Assembly (NCBI GenBank): GCA_022360175.1
Contig: JAKSDI010000284.1
Coordinates: 1-34,020, forward strand
Direction: 5' to 3'
Origin: Chitinophagales bacterium
GTDB taxonomy: Bacteria > Bacteroidota > Bacteroidia > Chitinophagales > Saprospiraceae
Length of the DNA: 34,020 nt
Shown here: positions 1-7,937 of the stretch, piece by piece
Layout of the letters: each line of letters begins with the position of its first letter
Numbering within the stretch: position 1 is the stretch's first letter
The notes under the pieces: generated by a model
What the model saw: the letters and a program-made list of their open reading frames with translations, nothing else
Told to the model about the DNA's origin: nothing
Databases searched by the model: none
Translations under genes and position numbers: made by a program

Positions 1-1
1 A

Positions 2-316
2 AAGAAAGAAAAAATTATTTATGTAAAACTGTGGAGAAAATCAAAAAAAGGAAATTTAGATATTGGTGAAGTCCCAAAGCAGCTATTACAAAAACTAGCA
101 TCTCTTTCAAATGTGTGCAATCAAATGAGCTGGGATTATGGCAGTATCGTTGTTGATGCTAATAAAATCCTGTCCGATAAAGAAGTTGAGAAAATTGTTG
201 CTGAATTTTCAGGAGAATTAAGAAAAGCCATCCAAAACAAATCCATTGAATTAAAGAGCAGAGTGATTTCAATTTTTAAAAATGATGTAAATTCCCCAAT
301 AACATCAATTAAGTAA
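2..316 (+). CDS. 3' end of an unrecognised gene (partial)
   Basis: The reading frame is open from base 2, so the gene begins outside the window; 104 residues and the stop are visible. The visible part is Lys-rich at first and then looks helical, with a segment VPKQLLQKLASLS and a short aromatic patch MSWDYG. It ends in KNDVNSPITSIK. A GTG at 113 could serve as an internal start, but the uninterrupted frame upstream argues for a longer protein. No family is recognised. The next gene starts 16 bases after the stop, so the two may be co-transcribed. Confidence 0.55.
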   Translation, partial: KKEKIIYVKLWRKSKKGNLDIGEVPKQLLQKLASLSNVCNQMSWDYGSIVVDANKILSDKEVEKIVAEFSGELRKAIQNKSIELKSRVISIFKNDVNSPITSIK

Positions 317-332
317 GTGATTAAAAAATACA

Positions 333-1496
333 ATGAGACGATTATTACTGCTACTCATTCTCTTTAGTTGTACCGTAGAAACAGATGAAGCAAAAAGTGT
401 AGAGCATAAAACAACTGATAGAATAAAGCAAAAAATAGAATTACAAGTTAGCTCAAGGGTAGATACAACTATAAGTGCTGTAAAAGAAGTTTTAGATTTA
501 TATGAAAATTACATCAATTCCCGCCCAGATTCTATTTACGACAACCCCTATTGGAACGATATAGAAAAGATACAGTATAAAGATTTTGATTTTTCCCGAA
601 TCAGTATTTACAATGGACTAAACAGCCAGCAACTCTTCAGCTTTTACCAAGCTTTTGTGCTTTCAATAGAGCCTAAAAATGATAAATATCAGATAAGAGT
701 TTTATACTCAAATTCAGCAAGCACACCGCCTTATGTTGGTTCAAAAGTATGGTGTATTCATAAGCTAGTTGCTATCAAAGAGGAAGGAAGCTGGAAGCTC
801 GAAAACTTCTTGATCGAAAAAACAAAAAATTGGCAAAAAAGACAATCAGGTTTTATCGAATACGTCTTTCCCAAAGAACATCTATTTGATATAGAAAGAG
901 CCAACAAAGCAGATTCATTTTGTAAAAACATTATTAAAAGATTTAATCCCGGTTTCAATAGTTCATTTAAATTTTATTTAGCAAATGGGATTGATGAAAT
1001 GGGAGAACTGGAGAATTTTGATTATTACTTCACAGGAATAACAACAGGCAAGGCAAGAGAAAGTATGATTTTATCCAGTAAAGGGGACGAATTTTACCCT
1101 CATGAATTCATACATAAACTACTCCCAATTAATGAAAATAGAGGGCATGTAATAGAAGAGGGCCTAGCAACTTTTCTGGGTACAAAAGAAAGTTTAGATG
1201 AATATTCGTCTATGATGCAAAAATTGGCCCAAGATTTTAACAGGAGAGCATCTTATTCATTAGAAAACATTCTCAACAATCAAACAGAATGGAATGGCTA
1301 CCCTGTAGCTTATCCAGGGGGTGCTTTAATATGTGAAGTTATTCACGAAATTAAAGGAGATGAAGGAATTAATAACTTAGCCAGAGGCAAAACAAATAGC
1401 TACGATGAGATATTGAGTTTAACTAAAAACATTTTACAACTCAACGAGATTGATGTGATACAATTAATTGAGAAAAAGTTAAAGGAATACGAATAA
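333..1496 (+). CDS. Lipoprotein with gluzincin-type HExxH metallopeptidase signature
   Basis: 387 residues. The N-terminus MRRLLLLLILFSC is a short lipoprotein signal with the lipidated Cys at residue 13, so the protein is probably anchored in the periplasm or outer membrane. Residues 257-261 read HEFIH, an HExxH zinc-binding and catalytic motif. The downstream segment VIEEGLATFLG (Glu 275/276) fits the third, glutamate ligand of gluzincin peptidases. The first 250 residues match no domain I know. The zinc peptidase class is read from these motifs; substrate and activity are unknown. It follows the preceding gene by 16 bases, and the next lipoprotein gene starts 4 bases after its stop, suggesting one transcript. 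Confidence 0.75.
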   Translation: MRRLLLLLILFSCTVETDEAKSVEHKTTDRIKQKIELQVSSRVDTTISAVKEVLDLYENYINSRPDSIYDNPYWNDIEKIQYKDFDFSRISIYNGLNSQQLFSFYQAFVLSIEPKNDKYQIRVLYSNSASTPPYVGSKVWCIHKLVAIKEEGSWKLENFLIEKTKNWQKRQSGFIEYVFPKEHLFDIERANKADSFCKNIIKRFNPGFNSSFKFYLANGIDEMGELENFDYYFTGITTGKARESMILSSKGDEFYPHEFIHKLLPINENRGHVIEEGLATFLGTKESLDEYSSMMQKLAQDFNRRASYSLENILNNQTEWNGYPVAYPGGALICEVIHEIKGDEGINNLARGKTNSYDEILSLTKNILQLNEIDVIQLIEKKLKEYE

Positions 1497-1500
1497 AGAT

Positions 1501-3039
1501 ATGTTCAACATTAAGCACATGAAGCCACTTATCATCAAATTATTTTTTCTACCTATTCTTTTGACCATTATGGGGTCTTGTTCCTTTACACCTGAAGAAT
1601 CCAAGGATTCAAGCACTCACAACAATGATGCAGATTGCATTAGCCTTAAAGAATCAGCTGAAAGAAAAACTCAGGTAGAGAGTGGAATTCGTGGAAAGGT
1701 GAAGTTCTTGGAAGAACCAGATAACTTTAGCTCCATAACCAATAAAATGTCTGAGTATAATATTCCGGCATTATCGCTTGCAGTGATCAATCAAGGTGAG
1801 ATTGAGTGGGCAGACATTTATCAAAATGCCAATTTTTCCGAAGAACAAGAACTGGACTGCACGAGTATTTTTCAGGCAGCATCTCTATCAAAACCGGTGA
1901 CATTTTTAGCGGCATTGCGCATGCATGCTGCCGGTGAAATAGACCTGGATAAAAATATCCAAGATTACCTGAAGGATTTTATAATACCTGAAGGTAAACA
2001 AACAACAGAAAATCCAGTTAGCTTTCGGAATATCTTCTCTCATACATCAGGAATCACTTCTGGTGGATACCAGGGATACGCTAAAGGCCTCCCCCTACCC
2101 TCTGATCTCGATATTTTAAAGGGCAGTGATGGAGTCAACTCCCCAGCTATAGAAGTTATCACACCGCCTAATGAAACACTGGCTTATTCTGGTGGCGCCT
2201 ACACATTAGCGGAATTGGCCCTTCAGAACATATTCAATGATGAGTTTTCGATCATCATGAAAAAATGGATGCTTGAACCTGCCGGAATGCAACACTCTGA
2301 GTTTACCCAACCATTGCCCGCCTCAAAGGCTAAGCAGGTAGCCAGAGGTTACACTCAATCAGGAGACGTTTTAGATGGTGGCTGGCACAACTATCCAGAA
2401 CAGGCGGCAGCAGGACTTTGGAGCAACTCTATTGATATGGCCAAATTTCTAATTGAAATCTATAAAGCCTATCAAGGCAAAAGCTCCATATTTTCGGAGG
2501 CCGATATTAAATCGATCATAAGCCAGGAACGGGACGGCCATGTTTATGGATTTATATTGAACCGGTATGGTGATGATATTTCTATCACTCACTATGGAGG
2601 CAATGCGGGTTATCGTACAGGTATGACCATAAGCCTTACGAGTGGGAATGGCTTGGCTTACTTAATCAATTCAGATAATGGCGGAGCACTGGGAAATGAA
2701 CTCCTTTTAACGGCCTCACAGGTATACAACTGGCAACACTTTAAGCAAACAAATGTCTCTCGCGAGCAAGTAAATGCCAATGATTTAAAACTGCTGGCAG
2801 GTGAATACAAATGGAACAATCAAATAGACCTATCTATCAGATACGATGAAAGTAATAACTTGATTTCACTCATTTTCCCTAATGGAGATGAGTACAAGCT
2901 TACCCCAATTGTTGGCGATGAACTCGATTTCATTCATCCTAATACTGGCGTCGAAGTTAGCTTCTTAAGGGAAGAAGACTTCCAATCTTTCATGCTTTAT
3001 GGGCAAACTGCGGTTAAATTGAAAGCGGATAATGGATAA
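1501..3039 (+). CDS. Lipoprotein serine hydrolase, beta-lactamase/class C PBP fold
   Basis: 512 residues. A hydrophobic signal ends at a lipobox (TIMGSC), giving a lipoprotein. A more typical signal would begin at Met7 (base 1519), so either start is possible. The catalytic domain (about residues 75-410) has the family motifs: S128-L-S-K131 as the SxxK nucleophile site, Y229-S-G as the YxN/YSG motif, and H364-Y-G-G in place of KTG. A roughly 100-residue C-terminal beta-rich extension follows, as in many Bacteroidota esterase/D-aminopeptidase-like members of Pfam Beta-lactamase (PF00144). Members hydrolyse peptides, esters or lactams, so substrate cannot be told from sequence. It lies 4 bases after the metallopeptidase-like lipoprotein gene. 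Confidence 0.85.
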   Translation: MFNIKHMKPLIIKLFFLPILLTIMGSCSFTPEESKDSSTHNNDADCISLKESAERKTQVESGIRGKVKFLEEPDNFSSITNKMSEYNIPALSLAVINQGEIEWADIYQNANFSEEQELDCTSIFQAASLSKPVTFLAALRMHAAGEIDLDKNIQDYLKDFIIPEGKQTTENPVSFRNIFSHTSGITSGGYQGYAKGLPLPSDLDILKGSDGVNSPAIEVITPPNETLAYSGGAYTLAELALQNIFNDEFSIIMKKWMLEPAGMQHSEFTQPLPASKAKQVARGYTQSGDVLDGGWHNYPEQAAAGLWSNSIDMAKFLIEIYKAYQGKSSIFSEADIKSIISQERDGHVYGFILNRYGDDISITHYGGNAGYRTGMTISLTSGNGLAYLINSDNGGALGNELLLTASQVYNWQHFKQTNVSREQVNANDLKLLAGEYKWNNQIDLSIRYDESNNLISLIFPNGDEYKLTPIVGDELDFIHPNTGVEVSFLREEDFQSFMLYGQTAVKLKADNG

Positions 3040-3095
3040 GGGCGATTATTGCTGCTTGTTCGAACAGCTAGGCATCAATGCTTATTTGTTCCTAG

Positions 3096-3190
3096 TGCTT
3101 TGTTTATACTGAAAATCGAGCGCTGAGAAGACAGGTAAAGACTTCGACTTCTCCGAAGTCTTTACCTGTCTTCTCAGCGTTAACAAAGCA
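3096..3190 (+). repeat. 95-bp palindromic insertion with TIRs and CTAG duplication
   Basis: A perfect 26-bp inverted repeat (3121-3146 with 3154-3179, 7-base loop) sits inside an outer inverted repeat TGCTTTGTT/AACAAAGCA at the element ends. CTAG stands on both sides (3092-3095 and 3191-3194), like a 4-bp target duplication. Aligning with the leader repeat near 9370 shows the flanking DNA continuous there without this segment. It carries no coding capacity and no T-run after the stem, so a MITE-like insertion fits better than a terminator. The bases TATACTGAAAATCGAGCG within it resemble the leader-repeat core, so it could instead be a rearranged partial copy of that repeat. Confidence 0.55.
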
Positions 3191-3206
3191 CTAGCCCTTG
3201 ATATTT

Positions 3207-3284
3207 TTGATTCAGTATATTGAGGAAAATAGAATGTAGAGGTAAGGGGTATATACACAATGTGGATATACAAATGTTAGCGGC
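3207..3284 (+). repeat. Leader repeat copy 1, ending in GTTAGCG
   Basis: Core TTGATTCAGTATATTGAGG, then AATGTAGAGGTAAGGG, then a stem GTATATACAC/GTGGATATAC and finally GTTAGCG at 3276-3282. Diverged copies occur at about 9370-9475 and 11877-11974. Homology to the 9370 copy extends upstream to about 3070 if the palindromic insertion is skipped. Each copy stands just ahead of a run of small accessory genes. The 3' end looks like half of an attC/attI-type recombination site. TATATTG is only a partial match to a -7 promoter box, so promoter function is uncertain. Confidence 0.55.
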
Positions 3285-3297
3285 AAGCAGAAGAAAA

Positions 3298-4098
3298 ATG
3301 AAAAACAGAATCTGCATATTAATAATTGGAATTCTCCTAATAGCGAATCAAAATTTTGCTCAAACTAGACCAATGGATAAAATAGAAAATGAATATTTGA
3401 AAATTAGTCACCAAGACGGATTGATTTATTTCGAAGATTTCAGAATTGCAGATATTCTACTAATTAAGAAAAATGAAAATACCTACAGATTGGATTTGGA
3501 CATAAAAACATATGATGGACCTTACTCAATAACAGAAAAAGAAGATATTGAAAAAAGAATTGGTCAAACCGTAAACAATGAATATAGCTATGCTTGGATA
3601 ACTATTGAAAACAAAGAGGTGGAAATTTCATCAATCGAAGAAATAGAAAATATTAAAATTGAAGTTGAGAAAGGTTGGGATGAGGACGCTGAAAATGGAT
3701 TAGCAAGTATTTATTTTGGGTGGGGAATTGAATTGCTAAATAATCAAATAAGTTTTTCCAAGGTAGATAAAGATTTGTACATAAACTGGAGAGCAGTTTC
3801 TGGTGATGTGAATTATTATGATGAACGGGCAAAACAAACCACCTATGAAATGAGAATAAAGGTGAATATTGTTGAATTAGAGGATGAAAACGAAATTTCT
3901 GTAAGGTGGAAAAAATTAGCAAATCTTGGAGAAAGATACTTCGAAATAATTAGGAATATGACAGGGCATCCAATTCCAAATCATGATTTACCTGTTCATG
4001 AAAAAATAGATGAAGAATACGGAATTGAACATTCTAAATTAGCGTGGAAATTAGCACCTGAAATAATGGAGAAATTTCCTAAAAAGAAACCATATTGA
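3298..4098 (+). CDS. Secreted protein of unknown function
   Basis: 266 residues. I place the start at 3298, where a clean signal peptide begins (MKNRICILIIGILLIANQNF, then AQT). The frame is open further upstream to 3220, but that stretch runs through the leader repeat and is not signal-like. The mature protein is rich in Glu, Ile, Asn and Tyr with alternating hydrophobic patterns that suggest beta structure. There is a paired Trp region near GWGIELLNN and a C-terminal helical tail ending in FPKKKPY. No family is recognised. It is the first gene after leader repeat copy 1, with GTTAGCG 22 bases before its start, and reads as the first cassette of the small block that also holds a beta-lactamase. 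Confidence 0.7.
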   Translation: MKNRICILIIGILLIANQNFAQTRPMDKIENEYLKISHQDGLIYFEDFRIADILLIKKNENTYRLDLDIKTYDGPYSITEKEDIEKRIGQTVNNEYSYAWITIENKEVEISSIEEIENIKIEVEKGWDEDAENGLASIYFGWGIELLNNQISFSKVDKDLYINWRAVSGDVNYYDERAKQTTYEMRIKVNIVELEDENEISVRWKKLANLGERYFEIIRNMTGHPIPNHDLPVHEKIDEEYGIEHSKLAWKLAPEIMEKFPKKKPY

Positions 4099-4195
4099 AA
4101 AAAGCCCGCTGCTAATAATAAAAGGTAGCAGTTCATAGCGCCCAACCGGAATGCCACGCCAGTTACCCGAGACTTAGGTACTAGCAAAAAGAATA
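4099..4195 (+). other. Cassette-type spacer, attC-like (weak)
   Basis: Directly after the stop come CCCGCTGCTAATAA, resembling the 5' core of the other spacers, a small stem GCTGCTA/TAGCAG, and CGCCCAACCGG followed by GCCACGCCAGTTACCC. A GTT core is present but the long stem seen in other spacers is not obvious. About 120 further A-rich bases follow before the beta-lactamase start, and I see nothing definite in them. Confidence 0.3.
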
Positions 4196-4317
4196 TAACG
4201 GATACTCGATAAATGACCACGAATACTAATGCAGCAATAAGCGAATACTAAAACAGCAACAAAAGTAATAAAGCGAAGATTTAGCTTTGGGGCAATCAAA
4301 CTAACAATTAAAAGATA

Positions 4318-5247
4318 ATGGATAAAGTAATCATATCACTATTAGTTGCCCTGATGCTGCAAAATTGCAACACAAATGAATCAAACACAACACCATACAA
4401 CAAAACTGATTTGCTACGAAAAAAAATTGAGCAAATCGTATCCGACAAAAATGCAGTAGTTGGAGTTTCAATAATCGGGAATAATGGAAAAGATACGCTT
4501 TCGCTACACGGAGATAAACGGTTTCCAATGCAAAGTGTGTTTAAGTTCCATATTGCATTAGCTGTATTGTCAGAGGTTGATAAGGGGATATTGTCATTGA
4601 ATCAAATAGTAGAAATAGATAAAGATGAATTTTTACCAGAAGACTTTTGGAGTCCACTTAGAGATGAAAACCCTAATGGAGGTAGCTTCACAATTGAAAG
4701 ATTAATTCAATATGCAGTTTCTCATAGCGACAATACAGCTTGTGATGTTTTAATACGACTTATCGGAACACCTAAAACGGTTGAAGAATACATAAAAAAG
4801 AGTGGTATAGAAGATATACAGATTACTTTCAATGAAGAAAAAATGCAGGCAAAGTGGGAGAATATGTTCCAAAATTGGACAACCCCTAATGCCGCAAGTG
4901 AAACACTTAAAATATTTTTTGAGAATAAAAATAACTTACTTTCAAAAAGCAGTTATGATTTCTTTTGGAAGACTAATAAAGAAACAACAACGGGCAAAGG
5001 CAGAATAAGAGGGCAACTCCCTAATGAAACAATTGTTGCTCACAAAACAGGTTCGTCTGGTACAAATAAAAAAACGGGGATTATCGCCGCAGTAAACAAT
5101 ATTGGAATTGTCTTTTTGCCAAATGGGAAGTACTTTATTATCAGCGTTTTTGTAACAGATTCACAAGAAAATTATAAAACAAATGAGAAAATTATTGCAG
5201 CCATTGCTAAAGCTACCTATGACTTTTATACTATAGAAACGAAATAA
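4318..5247 (+). CDS. bla: Class A beta-lactamase, CfxA/CepA-like (subclass A2)
   Basis: 309 residues. The N-terminus is hydrophobic and ends LMLQNC, a likely lipoprotein signal with Cys at residue 17. All class A landmarks are present: S73-V-F-K76 (Ambler S70xxK73), S137-D-N139 (SDN loop) and K243-T-G245. The stretches FPMQSVFKF, SHSDNTACD, FQNWTTP and VAHKTGSSG are those of the Bacteroidetes subclass that includes CfxA, CepA, CblA and related enzymes, which hydrolyse penicillins and often cephalosporins. The spectrum cannot be read from the sequence. Length is normal and no motif is broken, so the enzyme should be active. It sits in a cassette-like block next to an unrelated secreted protein, which suggests mobility. 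The gene ends in TAATAA. Confidence 0.93.
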   Translation: MDKVIISLLVALMLQNCNTNESNTTPYNKTDLLRKKIEQIVSDKNAVVGVSIIGNNGKDTLSLHGDKRFPMQSVFKFHIALAVLSEVDKGILSLNQIVEIDKDEFLPEDFWSPLRDENPNGGSFTIERLIQYAVSHSDNTACDVLIRLIGTPKTVEEYIKKSGIEDIQITFNEEKMQAKWENMFQNWTTPNAASETLKIFFENKNNLLSKSSYDFFWKTNKETTTGKGRIRGQLPNETIVAHKTGSSGTNKKTGIIAAVNNIGIVFLPNGKYFIISVFVTDSQENYKTNEKIIAAIAKATYDFYTIETK

Positions 5248-5249
5248 TA

Positions 5250-5385
5250 AACTACCGACAATTAGTTAAGCGAGGCCCTTTGCAAGCACCAATGAATAAG
5301 CTTAAAGCATCCTCAGAATGCTCAAAAACTGCTAACAGCGCTTAAGCAATTTCACCTTCTTGTGACTCTAATCTTACAAACATAG
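5250..5385 (+). other. Post-beta-lactamase spacer, possible truncated cassette end
   Basis: The stretch after the beta-lactamase holds AACTGCTAACAGCGC near 5328, similar to the 5' core of cassette-type spacers in this window (compare TCGCTAACAATAAC at 19990), and small dyads such as GCATCCTCAGAATGC. No matching 3' core with GTT follows before the promoter of the uptake operon, so the spacer looks cut short. No T-rich terminator is evident. Confidence 0.3.
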
Positions 5386-5438
5386 TGCAACGATATTGCA
5401 TAAAGAAAAGTATTATCTATATTTGCAACAACGTTGCA
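5386..5438 (+). promoter_or_regulatory. Bacteroidetes promoter with two operator dyads
   Basis: A TTG at 5396-5398 and a TATATTTG at 5418-5425 are separated by 19 bases, which is the canonical -33/-7 spacing for the primary sigma factor of Bacteroidetes. The dyad TGCAAC-AAC-GTTGCA (5424-5438) overlaps the end of the -7 box and the start-site region. The dyad TGCAAC-GAT-ATTGCA (5386-5400) overlaps the -33 box and differs from the first by one base in its arms. Two matching palindromes on the two promoter elements are the layout of a repressor. A Fur-superfamily metal regulator is the likely binder given the downstream uptake genes, but this is inference. Confidence 0.75.
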
Positions 5439-5445
5439 TTTAAGG

Positions 5446-5527
5446 AAGTATTTTGAAATACTTAACTATAAAATAGAGAAGTCCTCCAAAGGAAATTTTA
5501 CCGTGTATAAGCGTAAAATTTTGAGGA
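5446..5527 (+). promoter_or_regulatory. Structured 5' leader of the TonB receptor operon
   Basis: Two dyads lie between the promoter and the start codon. AAGTATTT-TG-AAATACTT (5446-5463) is perfect. The second is AAATTTTAC (5493-5501) with GTAAAATTT (5513-5521), extended by TCCTC (5482-5486) with GAGGA (5523-5527) across an internal bulge. The transcript would carry about 140 untranslated bases. The first dyad could also be a further operator. No known riboswitch family is recognised. Confidence 0.45.
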
Positions 5528-5575
5528 TTCAAGGAGCAAATTGCGCTGACTGATAACATCAAAAAAGCATACAGA

Positions 5576-7933
5576 TTGGAGCCTAAGAGTCTTTTAAAAA
5601 CACTGGTAGTAAGCGTGTTATTCTTTTCTACCTACTTAACTCAAGCCCAGATTACAGGTTTGGTTTTAGACTACGATACCAATGATCCACTTATTGGCGC
5701 AATAGTTCGTAGTGGGAAAAAACATACCACAACCGATCTTGATGGCACTTTTCAAATAGACGCCCAGGTTGGCGATAGTATAGAGATAAAATATTTAGGT
5801 TACCAAACCTACTTATCTACTATAAAAGATAAACACCTTAGAATTGTACTCAGCCCTAAATCCGAAATGTTGGATGAAATAAGCGTAGTGGCTCTTTCGG
5901 CAGAGGAGGCAGAAGAAAAACGCATAAAATCTTCCATAACACCGGTAACCGTCATTACGGCTAAGGAATTAATAACTAAAGCTGGAAACCTTAATGAAAT
6001 ACTAGCTCGCCAGGCAGGCATTCAAATTAGGCAAACAGGGGGGCTTGGAAGTTCAGCTCGTATTAATATTAGAGGTTTGGAAGGGAAACGAGTACAGATC
6101 TTTATTGATGGTAATCCCCTAAACACCCCGGATGGTAGTTTGGGAATAAATGATCTACCTCTGCAAGTCATTGAGCGTATTGAAGTTTATAAAGGTTCGG
6201 TACCAGCCTGGTTGGGTGGCGACGGTTTAGGGAGTGCCGTAAATATCGTCATTCGACACCGGGATGTGAGTTATATAGATGTCAATTTGGTCCGTCAATC
6301 ATACAACACCTCTCGTGCGGGGCTTATCGTTAAAAAATCTTTTGACAAAAAAGGAATAGAAGCAGGTGTAGGTGTTTTTAATACCTACTCTGACAACGAT
6401 TACACCATGGCTATCCCCGATCAGGAGAATTTGAATGTAGTACGTGATCACGACAAATTTCATTCGCTACTTATAGGAGGAGGAATCACGTTCAATAAAC
6501 TTTGGTTTGACGAGATAGAATTTGAAGGGGCTTATATGAGTACTCGAAAAGAAATCCAGGGCATTACCCAAAACATTCAGCATGCTGAAAACAAAGGAGA
6601 AACTATTGTTGGGGTAATGAACTTAAAGAAAACCGGATTATTGGACGACAGGCTATCGCTGCGCTACACATTGATTAGAGGTAAAATAAATGTAGAATTT
6701 ATTGATACTTCTTCATACAGCTACAATTGGGACGGTACTCGGACCCCTAGTATTTTTGGCAAAGGGGAATTGGGTAGTGGGCCTAATTTGTCAAACACCG
6801 AGCAAGACGAATTAAGGCATCGATTAAATCTCTATTACACCTTGGGTGAAACGTCGAGCCTTAATCTCAACAACACCATGCGCAAGTCTGATTTCAATCC
6901 TATGGATGATGTGGCTAATGAATTTGCAGGGAAAAACTTATTCAATTACCCCGGTAGCTTATTCAATACGGTATCCAGCCTCACTTTCGAACGAGAAAGC
7001 AAACTCAAAAACTTCTTGTTTTCTGCTGCAGTCAAGCACTATTATAATCATACAGAAGGCTACAATACCAATATCTATATACAAGATGCCCCAGAGTACA
7101 TAAATACCAATACGCATAATTGGGGATATGTAGCAGGCTTGCGTTACAATATCAATGAATTCTTACTGGCCAAGGCGGTTCACGAAAGGGCGGTTCGTTT
7201 ACCCAATAATGCCGAACTTTTTGGTGATGGCGTACTTATTACACCTTCTATAAAGCTCCAACCCGAAGAGGCTTATAACTATACCGTTGGATTGGTATAC
7301 GACCGCATCTTAAAGAATTACAATAGAATTCAAGCAGAAGTTAATGGCTTTTATATGGATGTAGACAATCTCATTCAACTGGCAGGAAATGGCTTATCTA
7401 TAGGCTATGTAAACTATGCAAAGGCATTCATTGTAGGAGCCGACTTTGAGTTGAAAACAGATATTACTCCCTGGCTATATTCCGGGCTTAATGTAACTTA
7501 TCAACGCGTGGTTGACAACAACCAATTCATACCGGGTACTAAAGAAGTAGAAAACCCTACTTATAATGAAGATATTCCGAATATCCCACAAGTGTTTACC
7601 AACCTAAATGTGGAATTACATAAGGAAAACTTGCTGCTTAAAAAAAGTAAATCAAGGCTGATGTATGACTTGTCTTTCACCCAGGAATACGACTACGGCT
7701 TTGCGCTTAGTGTATACGATAAGTTTATCATCCCTTCGTTTTTAACACATACCATTTCTATAGAACAATCCTTCCAAAAGGATAGATATACCGTAACCTT
7801 CGAAGCTAATAATATCACCGACCAAATGGTCATCAATAATTATAATCAACCTTTAGCTGGGCGAACATTCCGATTAAAACTGCGCTGTTTGCTCTTAGGA
7901 AAACGAACACAAAATCACCATCATGATCACTAG
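5576..7933 (+). CDS. TonB-dependent outer-membrane receptor (XusA-like)
   Basis: 785 residues. The start is TTG at 5576; no ATG precedes the signal peptide, which ends near residue 24 (LTQAQ). Residues about 25-105 form a carboxypeptidase-regulatory-like domain, with GYQTYLSTI as its typical end. About 115-225 form the plug (VTVITAKEL, INIRGLEGKRVQIFIDG, IERIEVYKG, GSAVNIV), and the remainder is the beta-barrel. It imports a substrate across the outer membrane using TonB energy. The following gene encodes a propeller lipoprotein, the pairing of the XusA/XusB xenosiderophore system of Bacteroides, so an iron-siderophore or metal complex is the probable substrate. The C-terminus is unusual: a His/Asp tail NHHHDH follows the last barrel strand. 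The next start is 4 bases downstream. Confidence 0.9.
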   Translation: MEPKSLLKTLVVSVLFFSTYLTQAQITGLVLDYDTNDPLIGAIVRSGKKHTTTDLDGTFQIDAQVGDSIEIKYLGYQTYLSTIKDKHLRIVLSPKSEMLDEISVVALSAEEAEEKRIKSSITPVTVITAKELITKAGNLNEILARQAGIQIRQTGGLGSSARINIRGLEGKRVQIFIDGNPLNTPDGSLGINDLPLQVIERIEVYKGSVPAWLGGDGLGSAVNIVIRHRDVSYIDVNLVRQSYNTSRAGLIVKKSFDKKGIEAGVGVFNTYSDNDYTMAIPDQENLNVVRDHDKFHSLLIGGGITFNKLWFDEIEFEGAYMSTRKEIQGITQNIQHAENKGETIVGVMNLKKTGLLDDRLSLRYTLIRGKINVEFIDTSSYSYNWDGTRTPSIFGKGELGSGPNLSNTEQDELRHRLNLYYTLGETSSLNLNNTMRKSDFNPMDDVANEFAGKNLFNYPGSLFNTVSSLTFERESKLKNFLFSAAVKHYYNHTEGYNTNIYIQDAPEYINTNTHNWGYVAGLRYNINEFLLAKAVHERAVRLPNNAELFGDGVLITPSIKLQPEEAYNYTVGLVYDRILKNYNRIQAEVNGFYMDVDNLIQLAGNGLSIGYVNYAKAFIVGADFELKTDITPWLYSGLNVTYQRVVDNNQFIPGTKEVENPTYNEDIPNIPQVFTNLNVELHKENLLLKKSKSRLMYDLSFTQEYDYGFALSVYDKFIIPSFLTHTISIEQSFQKDRYTVTFEANNITDQMVINNYNQPLAGRTFRLKLRCLLLGKRTQNHHHDH

Positions 7934-7937
7934 AAAA

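Noticed and set aside
3121-3179. Transcription terminator after the serine hydrolase
   Set aside because: The stem is perfect but has no T-run, and the TIRs, CTAG repeats and empty-site comparison favour an insertion.
3082-3273. Minus-strand ORF across the palindrome and leader repeat
   Set aside because: It translates the repeat and hairpin and resembles no protein.
3220-3297. Upstream extension of the secreted protein at 3298
   Set aside because: The extra 26 codons translate the leader repeat and lack signal character; the signal peptide starts at 3298.
6846-7103. 85-codon ORF inside the TonB receptor gene
   Set aside because: It is a shadow frame of the receptor barrel with no independent support.
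7923-7937. Earlier ATG for the propeller lipoprotein
   Set aside because: It lies inside the receptor gene; Met at 7938 gives a better lipoprotein signal.
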